A DNA stretch of 64,000 nucleotides, from NCBI GenBank assembly GCA_022496205.1, contig WTXD01000046.1, positions 143,248-207,247 on the forward strand, given 5' to 3'. Made by a program: the position numbers and the translations under genes. The notes under the pieces were generated by a model, which saw nothing but the letters and a program-made list of their open reading frames with translations, made no database searches and was not told where the DNA came from. The DNA comes from Gloeopeniophorella convolvens (lineage: Eukaryota; Basidiomycota; Agaricomycetes; Russulales). Positions 1-11,824 of the stretch are shown piece by piece (position 1 is the first letter of the stretch; each line of letters begins with the position of its first letter).

Positions 1-2081
1 ATGCAGAGTTTCTCTGTCCAGCACCACAGCGATCGTCATCACCTGTCATTAGTAATCGGGCACTGCTGTCCCTTTCCATTTGGGGGAGTCGCATCACTGA
101 TGGCGCGTTTCATCCTGGGGCGGCGAGTGATCCACAGCACCCTCATGCTCGCTTCAACTCATATCGACGAAATTGGCCGTCGCCACTGCGAGGGTTTCTG
201 TTGTCACCCGCAGGTTTGAACAGGTCGCCCTTGCGTAACGCAAGACGCAGTTTTCCAGGTACTCTTCCGTTGCCTGATAATACAAGCACTCCGTTCCGCG
301 AACACCGCACACGCAGTGTCCTTGCGTTCTCGCAGTCGAACAAGCACAACAAGCATGCGGTGTCCATGCGGCCTGTACTTGTTGCAGCGCCACGCTGTAA
401 AAGTTCTCCGGCGCAGACCTTGCCTCAGTAGCCTCAATGGAAGCCCTCGTAAATGCTACGCGGAACCTGCTTCCGGTGGTTCTGCCGAGCCCTTTTGCGC
501 AGTGATGGCCGTCACACTACGCGCGTTACCGCTTGACGAAAAAAAAAAACGCGCGGCATTCATCGGGCTGAGCAACACCTAGCATGTGCGGAACCTGCAC
601 GTACGGATGGCCACAGCGAAGTTGCACGATGCAGATCTTCGGAACTGGACTACCTGCAAATTACCCGACCTCGCTGTTTCGAATCTTCATGTGATTGTTG
701 GAGGTGCGCCGGCGGGAGTCTTGGGCGCTTTCGCGGATCCGATCACACTGTACTCTACTCATACTTACTGTAGGTGTTGGTGCCAGGCGCTGCGGTGAAG
801 CTTCCGCGGCGATCTCCAGTACAGTGACCATATGCACGCCACCCGCAGTGCCTCTTGCTCTAGTCCTTCTGCCGGATTTAGGGTCAGAGAAAGGGTCACA
901 GCGGGCAGGACCCGGAAAAACACAACCCCGTGGTTTCGGACATGCTTGCTCACCGGCCGGGACGACATCTCATGGACGCCACTACACTTCACATGATCGT
1001 TTTGCTTAGCACTACGCCTGGCACCCTACGAATGACAAAGTTCCGCGTACCACGACGTGCCTATGGGTGTAGGCATCAGCATGCGAATATGATGCATTAC
1101 AGTACTGAGCCAACGGCGTAGAAGCGGCCTAGTTTCTACAAGCGCAGCAAGCTGGCCACGCGCGCCTCCACTCAGAAATACGCATACCGGTACACTGCCT
1201 TCCACCCTTACTAACGCGCAGGAATGCCTCAGCCCAGCGCCGGCGTAGTGCTTCGTAACGCGCGATTATCCCGCCATGGCCGAACCTGGCGGGCGTCGCG
1301 GGCAGGAGCAAGACCAGGCGGACCAGTTGCGCATCACCATCACGGCTGGCGACTATGGCCGACCCCCGACAGTGGGGAGCGGATAGTTGATGGGGGTCCC
1401 TTACGATGTCGAGGGGCGGCCGTGTCGCGCTGCTCGGGCCCTGGACGCAGTGAGGGATCGTCCGTCTGGTAATAGGTTGCGGCCAGTCTCTGCGTAGGCG
1501 CTAGTGATGGTCGTTGCAATGGTTGCATCGGCCGGAGAGGACCACCGGTGCGACCATGTAATAGTACTTTGCGACTCGCTAGCTCCCATCATTCATAGCT
1601 CATATACATAGTACGTAATCATGGTTCCGCTAGTTTGCATCACTCTGTTCTGTTAGCCTTCGCGGAATCTGCATGACTTTATACACATATGAGTCGCGCA
1701 GTATGCGCACGGGGAAGCTACAAGGCGCCTGGGATGCCAGCACACGGTGCATCAACAGACGGACGCTCAGGATATTCAAATCAACAATATCATTGGTACA
1801 AGGCTGTTCGCGCTACGTTCCGCTTACACGCTAGGGACGCCGTCTTACATGCGATGTAAATATACTACTTTGTAAGGAACTGAATATACTGACTAAGACC
1901 AGGGCACCCCAGGCTCCGAAGAGGCAAGAGGCCTAGCACGCTGCTACGGTTCTTCAGAGATATAAAGACATATAGCGTGGACTTGCTGGGGTGATGGGAG
2001 ATGCGAACGTGGACGAGGGGTGGGAACGGGGTCGGACGGGGGATAATAGGGGATAAACAGTTATTGGGCAGCGACCTCAAA
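1..2081. other. No gene recognised
   Basis: Only short overlapping reading frames on both strands, none with a recognisable domain or a splice-consistent extension. Homopolymer and GC content look like ordinary intergenic or degraded sequence. I see no terminal repeats or reverse-transcriptase motifs. Confidence 0.5.
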
Positions 2082-2845
2082 TTAGAAGAGGCCAGCACTG
2101 GGCTCAGTGTACGAGAGCACCGGATCCTCGCCGGTCACGCGCACGCTGACGGGCTCGGTCGTGTACAGAATGATCTCGTCGTCGCCCGGGCCTGCGCGCA
2201 GGCTGTCGTCCAGGCGTAGATACGCCAGCATGTCGCGTGCGGCATCCGACCTGGTGATCGGCGCGCCCGAGCCGTCGATGCGGCGCACAATGCCACTGAA
2301 GTCACGCGGGACGTAGAGGATGAGCTGCGTAGAGATGTTCATGAGCACCGCGCGCAGGCGCGGGTACTCGCCGGTCTGGCTGTTGGGCTGGCGCATCTGG
2401 GTACACGCGATCCTGCGTGAGGACAAAAACGGACAAAGGGAGGAGATGGAGAACGTACGACTTGGGCGCAGAGGCCCCACTTGGAGTGAGAGAAAGAAAC
2501 CTGCCCGGGGTTGCGGAAGCTCGCGAGTGCCTGCGAGGTACGGTGAACGGGATAGTAGGACTCGACGGGGACCTGTGCGTCGCCTTCGAGCTTGCGGACG
2601 CGCTCTTTCCCTTCGTCATGCACGTTGAACAACTTGGCAACGGTGGACATGAGCTTCAGGCGCGGAGGCTCGCCGTTGGCGTTGGCGTTGGCAACCTGGC
2701 GGGACAAAACAGACTGGTCATCCTCTATGAAAGAGGACGCGATGGCGGAAGATTGGACAGGAGAGGGTTGCTGGAGCAAAGCCATAGTAAGCGCAAGGTC
2801 GCGCACGACAGAAGCGAGACTCACGGAGCGGGCCATTTTATACAA
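2082..2845 (-). CDS. Small DUF7330-like basidiomycete protein
   Basis: Two exons, 2845-2501 and 2396-2082, give about 219 residues. The intron has a GTTTCT donor and a ...CCCAG acceptor that keeps the conserved downstream frame. The C-terminal half carries a beta-rich block around 'LYVPRDFSGIVRRIDGSG', closely matched in the neighbouring gene at 3598-4355 ('FLPDDFNGVVRRVGHSG'), so the two are paralogues. The arrangement (a short hydrophilic N-terminus, then strand-rich repeats ending in a 'V.V.GEDP' motif) resembles basidiomycete DUF7330-type proteins, whose function is unknown. No signal peptide or membrane segment is evident. A second possible start lies three codons downstream of 2845. The family name is tentative; the paralogy is seen directly. 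Confidence 0.6.
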
Positions 2846-3597
2846 AACGTGTCGTGGAATGGATCCTCATGAGGCCTCGACAGGACCCACAGTGCGCGTT
2901 TAAATCCTCCAATTTGTGGCCGCGACGTTGCCCAACGACCGATGTGTGGCGCAACGGGCGGAATAGACGGACAAAGCATCGCGATCCCCCGCTGGCGGGG
3001 TCTGCACACGAAGAGCGGGGGACAAAGCAACGTCTGCGAACGGCCGCTCGCGGCGACATCGTGACGGATACTCGGCTGACGCCACGAGCGATAGATAATG
3101 TGGCAGCTTGAGCGCACCGCCCCGAGGAGACCGATGCTGTGCGGGCTGGTGCCTGCTGGCGCAGGAAGTGAGCTAGCTATTGTCATGGATGGTTGTGGAT
3201 GATGTGGATTAATGTGTCGCGAAAAAGCCCGGCGGGTGTCGTCGACGTCTCCACAATGAACAATAGAATTTGTGAGGAGACGCGGGGACGGCCCGGATTT
3301 CTATGTAAATCATCTCGGTGGCCCCGGGCTGGCGTGAGGTCGCGTTCCCAAACTGCTCACCTTACACTAACCCATCGGAGGCTTGCAAGTTTGGCTTAGT
3401 GGGGTTGGTGGGATTCAGATACGATGGAGAGTACGCAGCCAACAGGCCGAGTTTATGCAATGATATTAAACCTATAGTAATTAGAGCTTTGCTCAGCGTC
3501 TAACCGACCAGTTCGGCTCGCCTTCCTAACGAGGCGCCGACACTGCCTTGGTGGCACTCTTAACCATCGACATTACAGGACATTTTGGAGCAGAATT

Positions 3598-4355
3598 TTA
3601 GGTGTGGAGCACGGGGGACGGTCTCAGTGCAGGGGGCGTCAGACGCCCTGTGCGCGGCACGAGCGGGTCGTCGCCCGCCACACACACGTGCACCATCTTC
3701 TCCGTTCGCACGACCACTTGATCCTCCGCCTCGTCCGCCGTGGCACCGCTGAAGCGCAGGCACTCTGCATCCTTGAGGTACAGCGCCGCACGCGAGCACG
3801 AGATACTCGACCCGGAGTGGCCTACGCGCCGCACGACGCCGTTAAAGTCGTCCGGGAGGAAGATGGTGACCTGTGAGAAGGACTCGTACATCCTCACGTG
3901 CACGACATCCTCAGAAGAATCCGGCCGGCGCTGTGGAAGGGATGATCAAAAACCAGATCAAGCAACTTGGACGTGGGACACGCACGATCTGACCACACTT
4001 GTAGTTGTCTCCAAAGACCCAGACAGAGAACTCTGTATTCGGCCCTTTGCCGGCGCCCGCAGGGCCAAAGCTGGCACTGAGTTGCAGAGCCCCGCGTAGC
4101 AGCTTGCGGATGCTCCCAGATCTCGCAAAGTTCTCCTTGCTTCGGCCGGCAGCGAAACGGTGCTGGTGATGGGGCGCTCGGGTGCGAGGTACCCATGGCT
4201 TGTTAGATCCGTTCAAACTGAAACGCGGTCCGCACAAGAGAGCAGATCCCTTATCTTCGGCACTGCCAGTGATGGAAGGAGTGGTCTGCAAAGGAGTGAG
4301 TAGAACTTAGGGAAAGTTATCAGAGGATTGCACGCACGGAATCGCTGCTTGACAT
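3598..4355 (-). CDS. DUF7330-like protein, intact copy of duplicated pair
   Basis: Three exons, 4355-4338 (six codons), 4285-3986 and 3930-3598, splice in phase to 216 residues. Donors are GTGCGT and acceptors TTGCAG and CCACAG. The middle exon has a 'SKENF...SGSI' block typical of DUF7330-like proteins. The last exon has 'FLPDDFNGVVRRVGHSG', shared with the gene at 2082-2845. It is transcribed away from an HNH-nuclease pseudogene that starts at 4941. The same divergent arrangement recurs at 7673-9991, where this partner is decayed and the nuclease is intact. Exons and paralogy are read from sequence; the function is unknown. Confidence 0.6.
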
Positions 4356-4940
4356 GTTTGTGTATTGAGAGATAGGGGAGAGAACTGGAGACTCCAGAGG
4401 GAAGTCATGGGTTTTTATGCGAATTGAGGATTGTGGCTTGGGAGGTCAACCTGACACAAGCACAAGGGGAAAAACGCTAGCGAGCCACGATGGTCCATGC
4501 AACACACACGTCCGTGTCCCAGGTGTCGCAGTGGCAGACAATGCGAATGCGGATGTCCCGGTTTAACCGTTACGCGAGATGCCCAGAGCAACCGTCGACT
4601 TCATAGTTGCACCCAGCCAAAGGGCAACGAGAATTTTTCGACAGGAAACGTTGCGATGTCGAGACTAGCCGCCAATTCGTGGATCATGGGTATACTGACT
4701 CCGCTCAGGCCAGACAAAGTTGCTCTCTGCTCTGCTGGAGAAGCGTGGGAGATAATTATGTAATCTAGTATGACGGAAAGATCCGTAGGGACACCACCGC
4801 GCGCCGCGTGTCTGCGCTTCAGCTTCAGATATCGACACAACGCAGGATTGAGTGTTGACCTTCAAGTCACTGCCTGTCGTCCCGGTTTCGAAGCTCGAGG
4901 TCCGAGAAGGCGTCCGTCTTGTGCCGTTGTCCCTACCAAG
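4356..4940. promoter_or_regulatory. Shared divergent promoter region, duplicated at about 8.1-8.7 kb
   Basis: No gene. It lies between two outward-facing starts. Blocks here, including 'gagagataggggagagaact' and the 'gctagcgagccacgatggtc' segment near 4476, recur near 8122 and 8203, so the intergenic promoter was duplicated together with both flanking genes. Confidence 0.6.
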
Positions 4941-5240
4941 ATGGGCACTCCTTTTCCAATAGATTATACACACCAACCTCCATGTCACCGGCGGTGTCTT
5001 CGAGTCCAACAATGCAGTCTACGAGCAGAATATTATGCGCGAGATTCGCTTGAAGACGAACCGGGAGGTGCTCGGCAAACTCGACAGATTGCTTGATGTA
5101 CGTTCGGGCTACTGGATACTTACTAGTCTCCGCACAGACATCATTTAAGCTCATATGGTGAAAAGGGTTTACGCCTGCGTCACCGACGGTGACTTGGTCA
5201 AGCCTGGTCAAAGTTTGACGAGAGTTTCCTCCGTTGCTGT
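4941..5240 (+). pseudogene. HNH_2 nuclease pseudogene, 5' fragment
   Basis: The start context 'accaagatgggcactcc' matches the intact gene's 5' end at 8694. The following sequence encodes 'IMREIRLKTNREVLGKLD', equivalent to 'IMREISSETNRKTLDKLD' in the intact copy, and then 'AHMVKRVYACVTDGDLVK', equivalent to 'AHMVRSIHSCKTDEDLVE'. A stop codon (TAA) interrupts the frame just before the second block, and homology ends near 5240, so the whole HNH catalytic part is missing. This is a truncated duplicate whose divergent neighbour at 3598-4355 is still open. Confidence 0.75.
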
Positions 5241-5456
5241 ATGACGTCTTAAAGAGGAAGTCGAACTCCAGTCACAAACGCAGCGTGCAAAAACTCCACA
5301 GCAGCCCGTATAAACAATGCTGAAATTTGTCCCGTGTCATTCAGAAGTATGGTAAAGGTAGGTGTAGTACACCTGGAATCCGGCTTGATTACATGTAACG
5401 CTCTAGATCTATAGGCTGCATCTTGCTTGTCAAACAGTGGCTGCGTCGAGACGACC

Positions 5457-6770
5457 TTAGGCAGCCGCAGGCGAAACCGCAATCTCAGTAGTGAACGGAT
5501 AGTCCGTGTATCCTTCTGCTCGAGTCCCCGCCGGCTCGTAGAAACTCGCCCGGTTGTAAGGGTTCAGCGCAAATTTTTCTTTCAGGCGCAGCGGAAGATC
5601 GGGCTGAATTGAACAAGTTAGCATCGGCACCTCACTCGTAACAACGTGTCGAACAGTGGGGACACTCACGTTCGAGATGAAGTGTCGGCCAAACGCGACA
5701 AGCCCACCGTGCTCTCGCACTAGCTCGGTGGCCGTGTCGCGCTTGAGCCCGCCCGCCGCGATGTACGGCCGCGCGCCCCACGCGCGGCGCAGGAACGCGT
5801 TCGAGTGGACCGCGTTCTCGGGGGTCGGCTCTGCCTCTGCGACCCCATCGATGCGCGGCTCTACAGCGTGCAGGTACGCAAAGTCCGGGTGCGCGTGGCG
5901 GATATGCTCGACAAACGCGGCGAACGTCGGCTCGGGGTCCTCCATGCCCATGCCTGCCAGCACGCATCAGCCCCGATCGCACAGCACCCGCGACGCGGGG
6001 GCAGAGCCGTACCTAGAAACCGGGACCACGGGCTGATGCGGATGCCGGTGCGCGCCGCGCCGACGGCGCGCACGACCGCGTCGACGACCGCGAGTGGGAA
6101 GCGCACGCGATTCTCGATCGAGCCGCCGTACGCGTCCGTACGCGTGTTGCTCACGGTCTGCAGGAACTGGTCGAGCAGGTATCCATGCGCAGAATGCACC
6201 TCAACGCCGTCGAACCCCGCCGCGATCGCGTTGCGCGCCGCCTGCGCGTACAGCGTGACGTACTCCTCGATCTCGGCCGCCGTGAGCGCGCGTGGGACCG
6301 CTCCGCCGGCGGTGTGGGGCACGGCGCTCGGGCCGACGAGATCGTAGGGGCCCTCTTGCTTGAGCACGCCTGGATCCGCTGCGCGGCCGAGCGCCCAGAG
6401 CTGGAGGAACATGTACGAGCCCTTGGCGTGCACCGCATCTGTGACCTTTCGTGTGCGTTAGGCGACTCGCGAACAACGATACTCGGAGCGAGAGGGCACG
6501 AACTGCTTTCCAGCTAGCGATCTGTGCGTCGTTCCAGATGCCCGGGACGTGGGGCATCCCGCCCGCCTGCGGCGCGATGAACGTCGCCTCGCTGATGATA
6601 AGCGTGCCGGGCGTGCTGGCGCGCTGCTCGTAGTAGGTCTTGGCGACTTTCCCGTGGACGTGGTCCTTGTCGGCGCGTTGTCGCGTTAGAGGCGCCATGA
6701 CGATGCGGTGCTGGAGGTCGACGTTGCCGACGCGGGTGGGCTGGAAGAGGGGCGATACTGAGGAGGACAT
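5457..6770 (-). CDS. Old Yellow Enzyme, NADH:flavin oxidoreductase (paralogue 1)
   Basis: Four exons (6770-6504, 6445-6013, 5953-5670, 5603-5457) splice in phase to 376 residues, the usual OYE length. FMN-dependent OYE enzymes use NAD(P)H to reduce activated alkenes. The N-terminus has the barrel-opening 'PLFQPTRVGNVDLQHRIVMA' and 'PLTRQRAD'. The substrate-binding segment is 'HSAHGYLLDQFLQ', followed by 'RTDAYGGSIENRVRF', which is diagnostic of the family. The intron positions are identical to those of the paralogue at 22255-23573. The main active-site difference is His in place of Asn in the H-x-x-N/H-G-Y motif. About 100 bp of upstream sequence, including a TATTAA element near 6862, is shared with the paralogue. 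Confidence 0.93.
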
Positions 6771-7672
6771 AATACTCCCAAAGTAGGAAGCACTGGATAA
6801 AGGGGAGAAGTAGATGTTGGTAGATCGTTGACCGAAAGCTGCCTGAGATTTTCACCGGCTTTAATACTCCAGGCAGGAGCCCTGACTCAGTGACCCTGTA
6901 TCTCTTACCTGAGACCGCACAAGTTGTCTTGCCCACAGAGGCCGTCCGCGATGGTGCCTCGCCGTGGTTGGTAAGAGCCCCCACTGCCAGTCCAGCGGCG
7001 CTTTGTCATAATCAGGAAGAAAGATAGACCCAGGGGAGCACATAGCGGGCCCCACAGAATGTCGAGAGTAATTATTGAGAATCCATGACCAAGCTAGGAT
7101 GGGGTCACCTGGAGGCGCCCCGCCTCACCGCCGTCGGAGCTCTCGCACCGACCCGAGGCACTTTTGCCTCGAAGGTTCTCGTTGAACGGACGAGAGAGAA
7201 ACGACGCGAGCATCTGTATTCGCAGCAAACACCGTGCGTTTGCTCAACGTAGATACACTCTTGTTGTACTAGATAAGAGTCCATAATGAGAACAGACAAG
7301 TTATTGGGTGCCGTGCGCACGCCCAGAGCTTGCGCGTATGGGACATCGACGGAGGGAGAGACTCAACCAAAGGAGAGCGTGGGAACAGCTCAAGCATGCA
7401 CAAGATCTCTGATTGCAACGGTTCTATGTGCCAATAGATTGTTTGTCATATACCGACCCCACTTCTGATAAATCATACAAACGGCTCGGGAGATATAGCC
7501 TGATCTCCGTCAGGTTGTGAATGTCGGCAGGGGAACGATAGAAGACGGCTACATTGATGGCCCCGGGCCAAAGATCAAGTAGTATGCTGACGACATCTTA
7601 TACGTACGCCCAGGCCAAATGAGACGAGGGTGAGCAGAAGCTCACCAAACGTAGTCACGATGCGGTTCCCGA
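6771..7672. other. Intergenic, OYE promoter; no gene seen
   Basis: The first 110 bases are the OYE promoter and leader. On the minus strand a TATA-like 'ggagtattaaag' lies at 6870-6859. The remainder holds only short unsupported frames. Confidence 0.5.
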
Positions 7673-8108
7673 CTACGAGTCCGAGCATGCGCGTGAACCA
7701 TGGAGTGGGGCTCGTAATACAAAGTTGAGGGTAACGATCCCTCGCAGTGACCGTGCCAGCCGGCGAGTGCGAAGCTGTTCTGAGGGTTCGTTAAATAGGG
7801 CTTCTCGAGTGCCGAGGTCGGGATTCACGCGGGCTCGGCGCTTCTCGGCATCGAACATGCTGGATTACTAATGGCAGAGTCAGTTTGAGATGAGACCAAT
7901 CGACGCGCCCGAGCAGATGTTGTGTGGCGTCCCGCGCGCGACCGTAATAATTTCTGCTGGTGCGTCGATCGGCAAGGTCAACAGAGGTGCCCGGTACCCA
8001 ACCAAGACGAATGATTCGTTGAACTATCGGCGGCCCGCTCGAGACGGCAGATCCTTTAGCTTCGACATTGTCGATGGTGGTTGCACGCACAGAATCGCTG
8101 CTCGACAT
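7673..8108 (-). pseudogene. Decayed DUF7330-like copy
   Basis: From 8108 the frame begins 'MSSSDSVRATTIDNVEAKGSA'. 'MSSSDS' and the 'E.KGSA' block align with exons 1-2 of the gene at 3598-4355. Most of the first intron has been lost here, leaving its GTGCGTGCA start fused into the coding frame. Homology fades after about 60 residues, and the C-terminal 'DDFNGVVRR' block is not found. It lies divergently upstream of the intact HNH gene. I call it a pseudogene because its conserved end is missing; a short expressed protein cannot be excluded. Confidence 0.55.
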
Positions 8109-8763
8109 GTTTGTATAGAGAGAGATAGGGGAGAGAACTGAAGATTTCGGAGGAAAACCGTGGCTTGGGAGGCCAACCTAGGGGAAACACAACAGGAAAA
8201 ACGCTAGCGAGCCACGATGGTCCGTGCAACACAGACAAAGCGAACGCAGAGGTCCCGGTTCAACCGTTGCGCGGGATATCCAGGGTAACTGTCAGCTTCA
8301 TGCACTCAGCCAAAGGGCAAGTTTGTAGCGAGACTTCTTTGACAGTATGAAACTGCAATGTCAAGGTACGCCACCAAAGTTCGTGGATGGGTGTACCAGG
8401 CGCTACCAGGCGTTGCTTCGCTGCCAGGGGGCTGCCAAGAGAGGCTGCCAGTGGGAGAAGCTAGGAGAAGCTGGGATGATGATTATATAATCTAGAACTC
8501 GGACGGAGGGATCCGACGTCACATTCACAGGCCGCGCCGTGCTTCTGTCAGCGCTTCGACAGTTTCATATGATCGACACTGGCTGCAACCCCTTTCCAAC
8601 GCGGGAGCGAGCATTTGCCTTGCCACCGCTTTGTCGTCCCGTTTTCTAAGCTCGAGGTCTGGGAAGGTGCCCGTTCTGTGGTCACTATCCCTACCAAGAT
8701 GGGCACCCCTCTCCCAACAGACTACACTCACGCCAGCCCTAATGTCGTCAGCGCCTTCCAACG

Positions 8764-9991
8764 ATGCAGAAAATCATGCGTGAAATTTCGTCGGAGACGA
8801 ACCGGAAGACCCTCGATAAACTCGACAAGGACTTGATGCATGTTCGGATTACTGGATATCTGTTGGTACACGCTCCTACAGACACCGCTTTGGCTCACAT
8901 GGTGAGATCTATTCACTCGTGCAAGACGGACGAAGACTTGGTCGAGACTGGCCGATTTTTTGATGAGAACTTCCTTCGCTGGTGTATGTATAGTATCCTG
9001 ACCCAATAAGCCGACGACGGACTTACGTTCATGTGTTAATTCAGTCCGAAAGTTCCCCGTCCCAACGTACAAGTGGTCACACGACGTCTCGCGACCATCG
9101 TGTAATAATACTCAGGAACTCGTCAAGGCGATGCTTGTTCACACCCCACAAAACCACTCGCAGGCCAAACAGAGTGTGCGTCACACACCCTTCGCGACGA
9201 ATTGTGCCTAAATTTGACATCCTCACAGGCCTTGGCTCGCGACAACTTCCGATGTGTTTTCACTGGGGCCATAAACCAAGGGATATTCATCAACCACTAT
9301 GCCCTTTTCAGCGATCCTTCCGAGTTCGAAGCGGATGTCACGGAATGTTGCCACGTTATACCGGAAGGAATAAACAGTTTCTCCGTCAGAGAGGTAGACG
9401 ACGAGGTAGCCAGAAAGTCATCTCCAAAACAGGACTGACGCCGCCTCAGATGAGTTCCTCAGCGAATGTCTGGACTATCTTCAGACACCTTGGCTATCCG
9501 AACTTTGTTGACGAACTTGTTGGCGCTGGCGTTTACTCGTTGACCAACACCCTCACCATGAAAGTGCGTCTCCGCCTCCATTTCGACAGACTGACGCTCT
9601 GGCTTGACGCTACTGTAAGTCGAAGAAGTTTGCAATCCGATCTTCCGGGGCAGCTCACTTGGCTTACCAGAACATCCCTAACCGATACAAAGTTTGCACG
9701 GCCGGGGGTGCTATTGCTGAAACGATCTTCCACCACGCAAAGGCTCGAGAGTTTGTGGAGTTCACCTCTACGGACGCCTCGCTGGCTCTCCCTTCTGCGG
9801 AGTATCTGGCACTTCGTGCTGCATGCTGCAGGGTTGCCATCCTATCCGGCGCAGCCGACTGGTACAACAAGCTGGAGAAGGATGCTGAAGAACTTGAACT
9901 TGGCACTCCTAACGCAAGCTCTACTTTTGCGGACATATTGACCACACGTCTGATCCAGCTTGGCGACTTCCGGCGTTCGGTCGGTGTTTGA
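8764..9991 (+). CDS. HNH_2-domain nuclease-like protein
   Basis: Five exons (8764-8983, 9045-9175, 9229-9393, 9450-9614, 9671-9991) join in phase to 333 residues. The HNH_2 core spans the second and third introns: 'ALARDNFRCVFTGAIN', with the Cys pair area, then 'TECCHVIPEG', with the catalytic-type His. Family members with this layout (helical N-terminus, 'PSR' linker, HNH, then 'YPDxxxEL.GAG' and 'W...YKV' blocks) are numerous in Agaricomycetes, where their role is unknown; nuclease activity is inferred from the fold. The start is uncertain. An ATG at 8699 matches the duplicate's start codon but is out of frame with this exon, so either the 5' end has shifted or translation begins at 8764. 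Confidence 0.75.
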
Positions 9992-10254
9992 ACTTGGCCT
10001 GAATATTGTGCCCTGTTACAAAAACTAACAGACATGTAGACTACGAACATAGGTCGTGACTATCCCACTGTCTTCAATTGTAAATTAGATCAGCTTAATC
10101 AGACTTCACGTCCATGGGTTGCAATGCAATTCTTACTGTATATTGATGGGGGATACAATGAGAACCAGCAGACTTAGATGCGTAGTTCAACACGAGAGGA
10201 TCAATTGTGTATATGGTGTAGTCTTTCTAGCAGCGCAACTCGGACTTCATGCCG

Positions 10255-11521
10255 TCATGGAGCTTTTCCCTTCTTCGGGGTATCTAGGAACGATTCAGTT
10301 CCACGAACTCGGAGATAAGAGGGGACAGAGGCACTCACTGCTCGGCGAGGGTGTCCTGGACAGCCCTCCCTTTCCAGCACCTGCGACCCGTGCAGCCAGC
10401 TCCTTCTCCAACATCTCGCCTTCACTCGTGCTGAGCACAGGTATGGGCACCGTCAGCGCCGCGGCCGTCTTGGCGGGCTTCTCCTGCGCAGCCCCCAGGG
10501 CGAACGCGCGCACGGTGCGGGTTGTGAATAGCGCCGCGAGGACGACGACACACGCAGCGCGAGCGGTATCCGCGTCCAGGGGAACTACCACGCCCTCCGA
10601 GCCAGTACCATCGGGTTTCGCTGACGCAAACGAGAGCTCCGCGAGGCCGAGAGGTGAGAAGAAAGAGAACAGGAGCGCATGGAGGTAGGCGAAGAACGGT
10701 TGGGCGTGCGTCAGTGTGGCGTATAGACCGGTTACAAGGGGGGCAACCCATAGATCCGTGGTGGTCCAGCCGTAGGGCAGCAATTCCGGGGGCGTCGTAA
10801 GTGCCATTGGAGTCGGGCGCAGCATCGAAAGAAGGTTCACGAAGAACGGTCCGCCGTTTGCAGCGATCTGATACCCGGTAAGTGGAGCTGAGTGCCCGAA
10901 AGCAGAGTTGTACGTACAAGAGCAGTCAGCAGCAGCGTGTATGGTGACGTTGATATCGCTGGCGAGGCGTGCGACGTGACCATGGGCGGAACGAAGTTGC
11001 ATAGAAGCAGGCACGCGTCAGCGCATCGAGCGCGGACAGGGGCAATTCCGTGAACAGGGACAGTTGGGGACGCCGGCAGCAGGTCGACGAGCGCGTCGAC
11101 GCCCACGAAGAGCAGGGGTATGCGCAGATACCATGAAGGAGGCTGCACGCCCAACCAGGCGCTGCAACGAGTGGGTGAGAACGGATCAGATCAAGATGAC
11201 GCCAAGAGGAAAAGACAACGCACAGACGAGGGCTCTCCACCGTAAACCATCATGAGAGACGTGGCAAAGTTCCGAGCACGACTGCGCGGCTCGGGTGGCT
11301 CTATCGCGGCCTGCTCCTTCCCCGATCGCCCGCCCTTGGTGGACGATCTTCTTGACGTGCTCATTGTGGAAGAGCTCGCGCAGCTGGCGAAGGATGAGCG
11401 CCAATCGGAAAGCGCCAGCGACGTCGAGCGTGGATACGGGGGCGCCGAGCCACGCAAGCGCAGGGACGGGCTGGAGCGTATAGTCGTACAAAGCGATGAT
11501 GGAGGCAAGAGCGGAAGCCAT
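10255..11521 (-). pseudogene. Decaying paralogue of multi-pass membrane protein
   Basis: The four-exon layout matches the gene at 13671-14952: exon 1 from about 11521, exon 2 ending at 10918, exon 3 10867-10339, exon 4 10283-10255. The best-preserved exon carries 'NGGPFFVNLLSMLRPTP' and 'LLPYGWTTTDLWVAPLVTGL'. The C-terminus ends KKGKAP, a KxKxx dilysine ER-retrieval motif, as in the paralogue. The frame breaks by one base after 'LFHNEHVKKI', and there are two offsetting shifts in exon 2 around the 'LFTELPLSALDAL' segment. I therefore call it a pseudogene. If these were assembly indels, it would be a functional paralogue. Confidence 0.65.
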
Positions 11522-11824
11522 GTCGTGCCGCGCGTCTCGTGGTCGGCCGCGAGGCGTCACTTATCCTGGTAAGAGGGGACGGAGGCGAGTGCAGGGGCGG
11601 CGTCTTTCCTTGCCTTTTGTTGGACGGTGCAGGGCAGCTGCCGCGTGCGCTGAGTGAGCTTGACCGGAGTCCGGATCAGCGAGCCTTTACGCGACACAAT
11701 GATGCGTCACGTGCGCGTTACGCCTCGCCAGAACGCGTCGCGCCTCGGCGTCGCGTGCCATTGTTCCTGGGTTGCTTCTTCCCACCACGCGCCGTTGTCT
11801 CGCTGCACCGCCCCTGGCGCTTCC

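Noticed and set aside
1..2000. Transposon remnant
   Set aside because: No terminal repeats, integrase, reverse transcriptase or transposase motif visible in any frame.
9033..9941. A 302-codon plus-strand frame
   Set aside because: It runs through three introns of the HNH gene in mixed frames; only part of it is exon.
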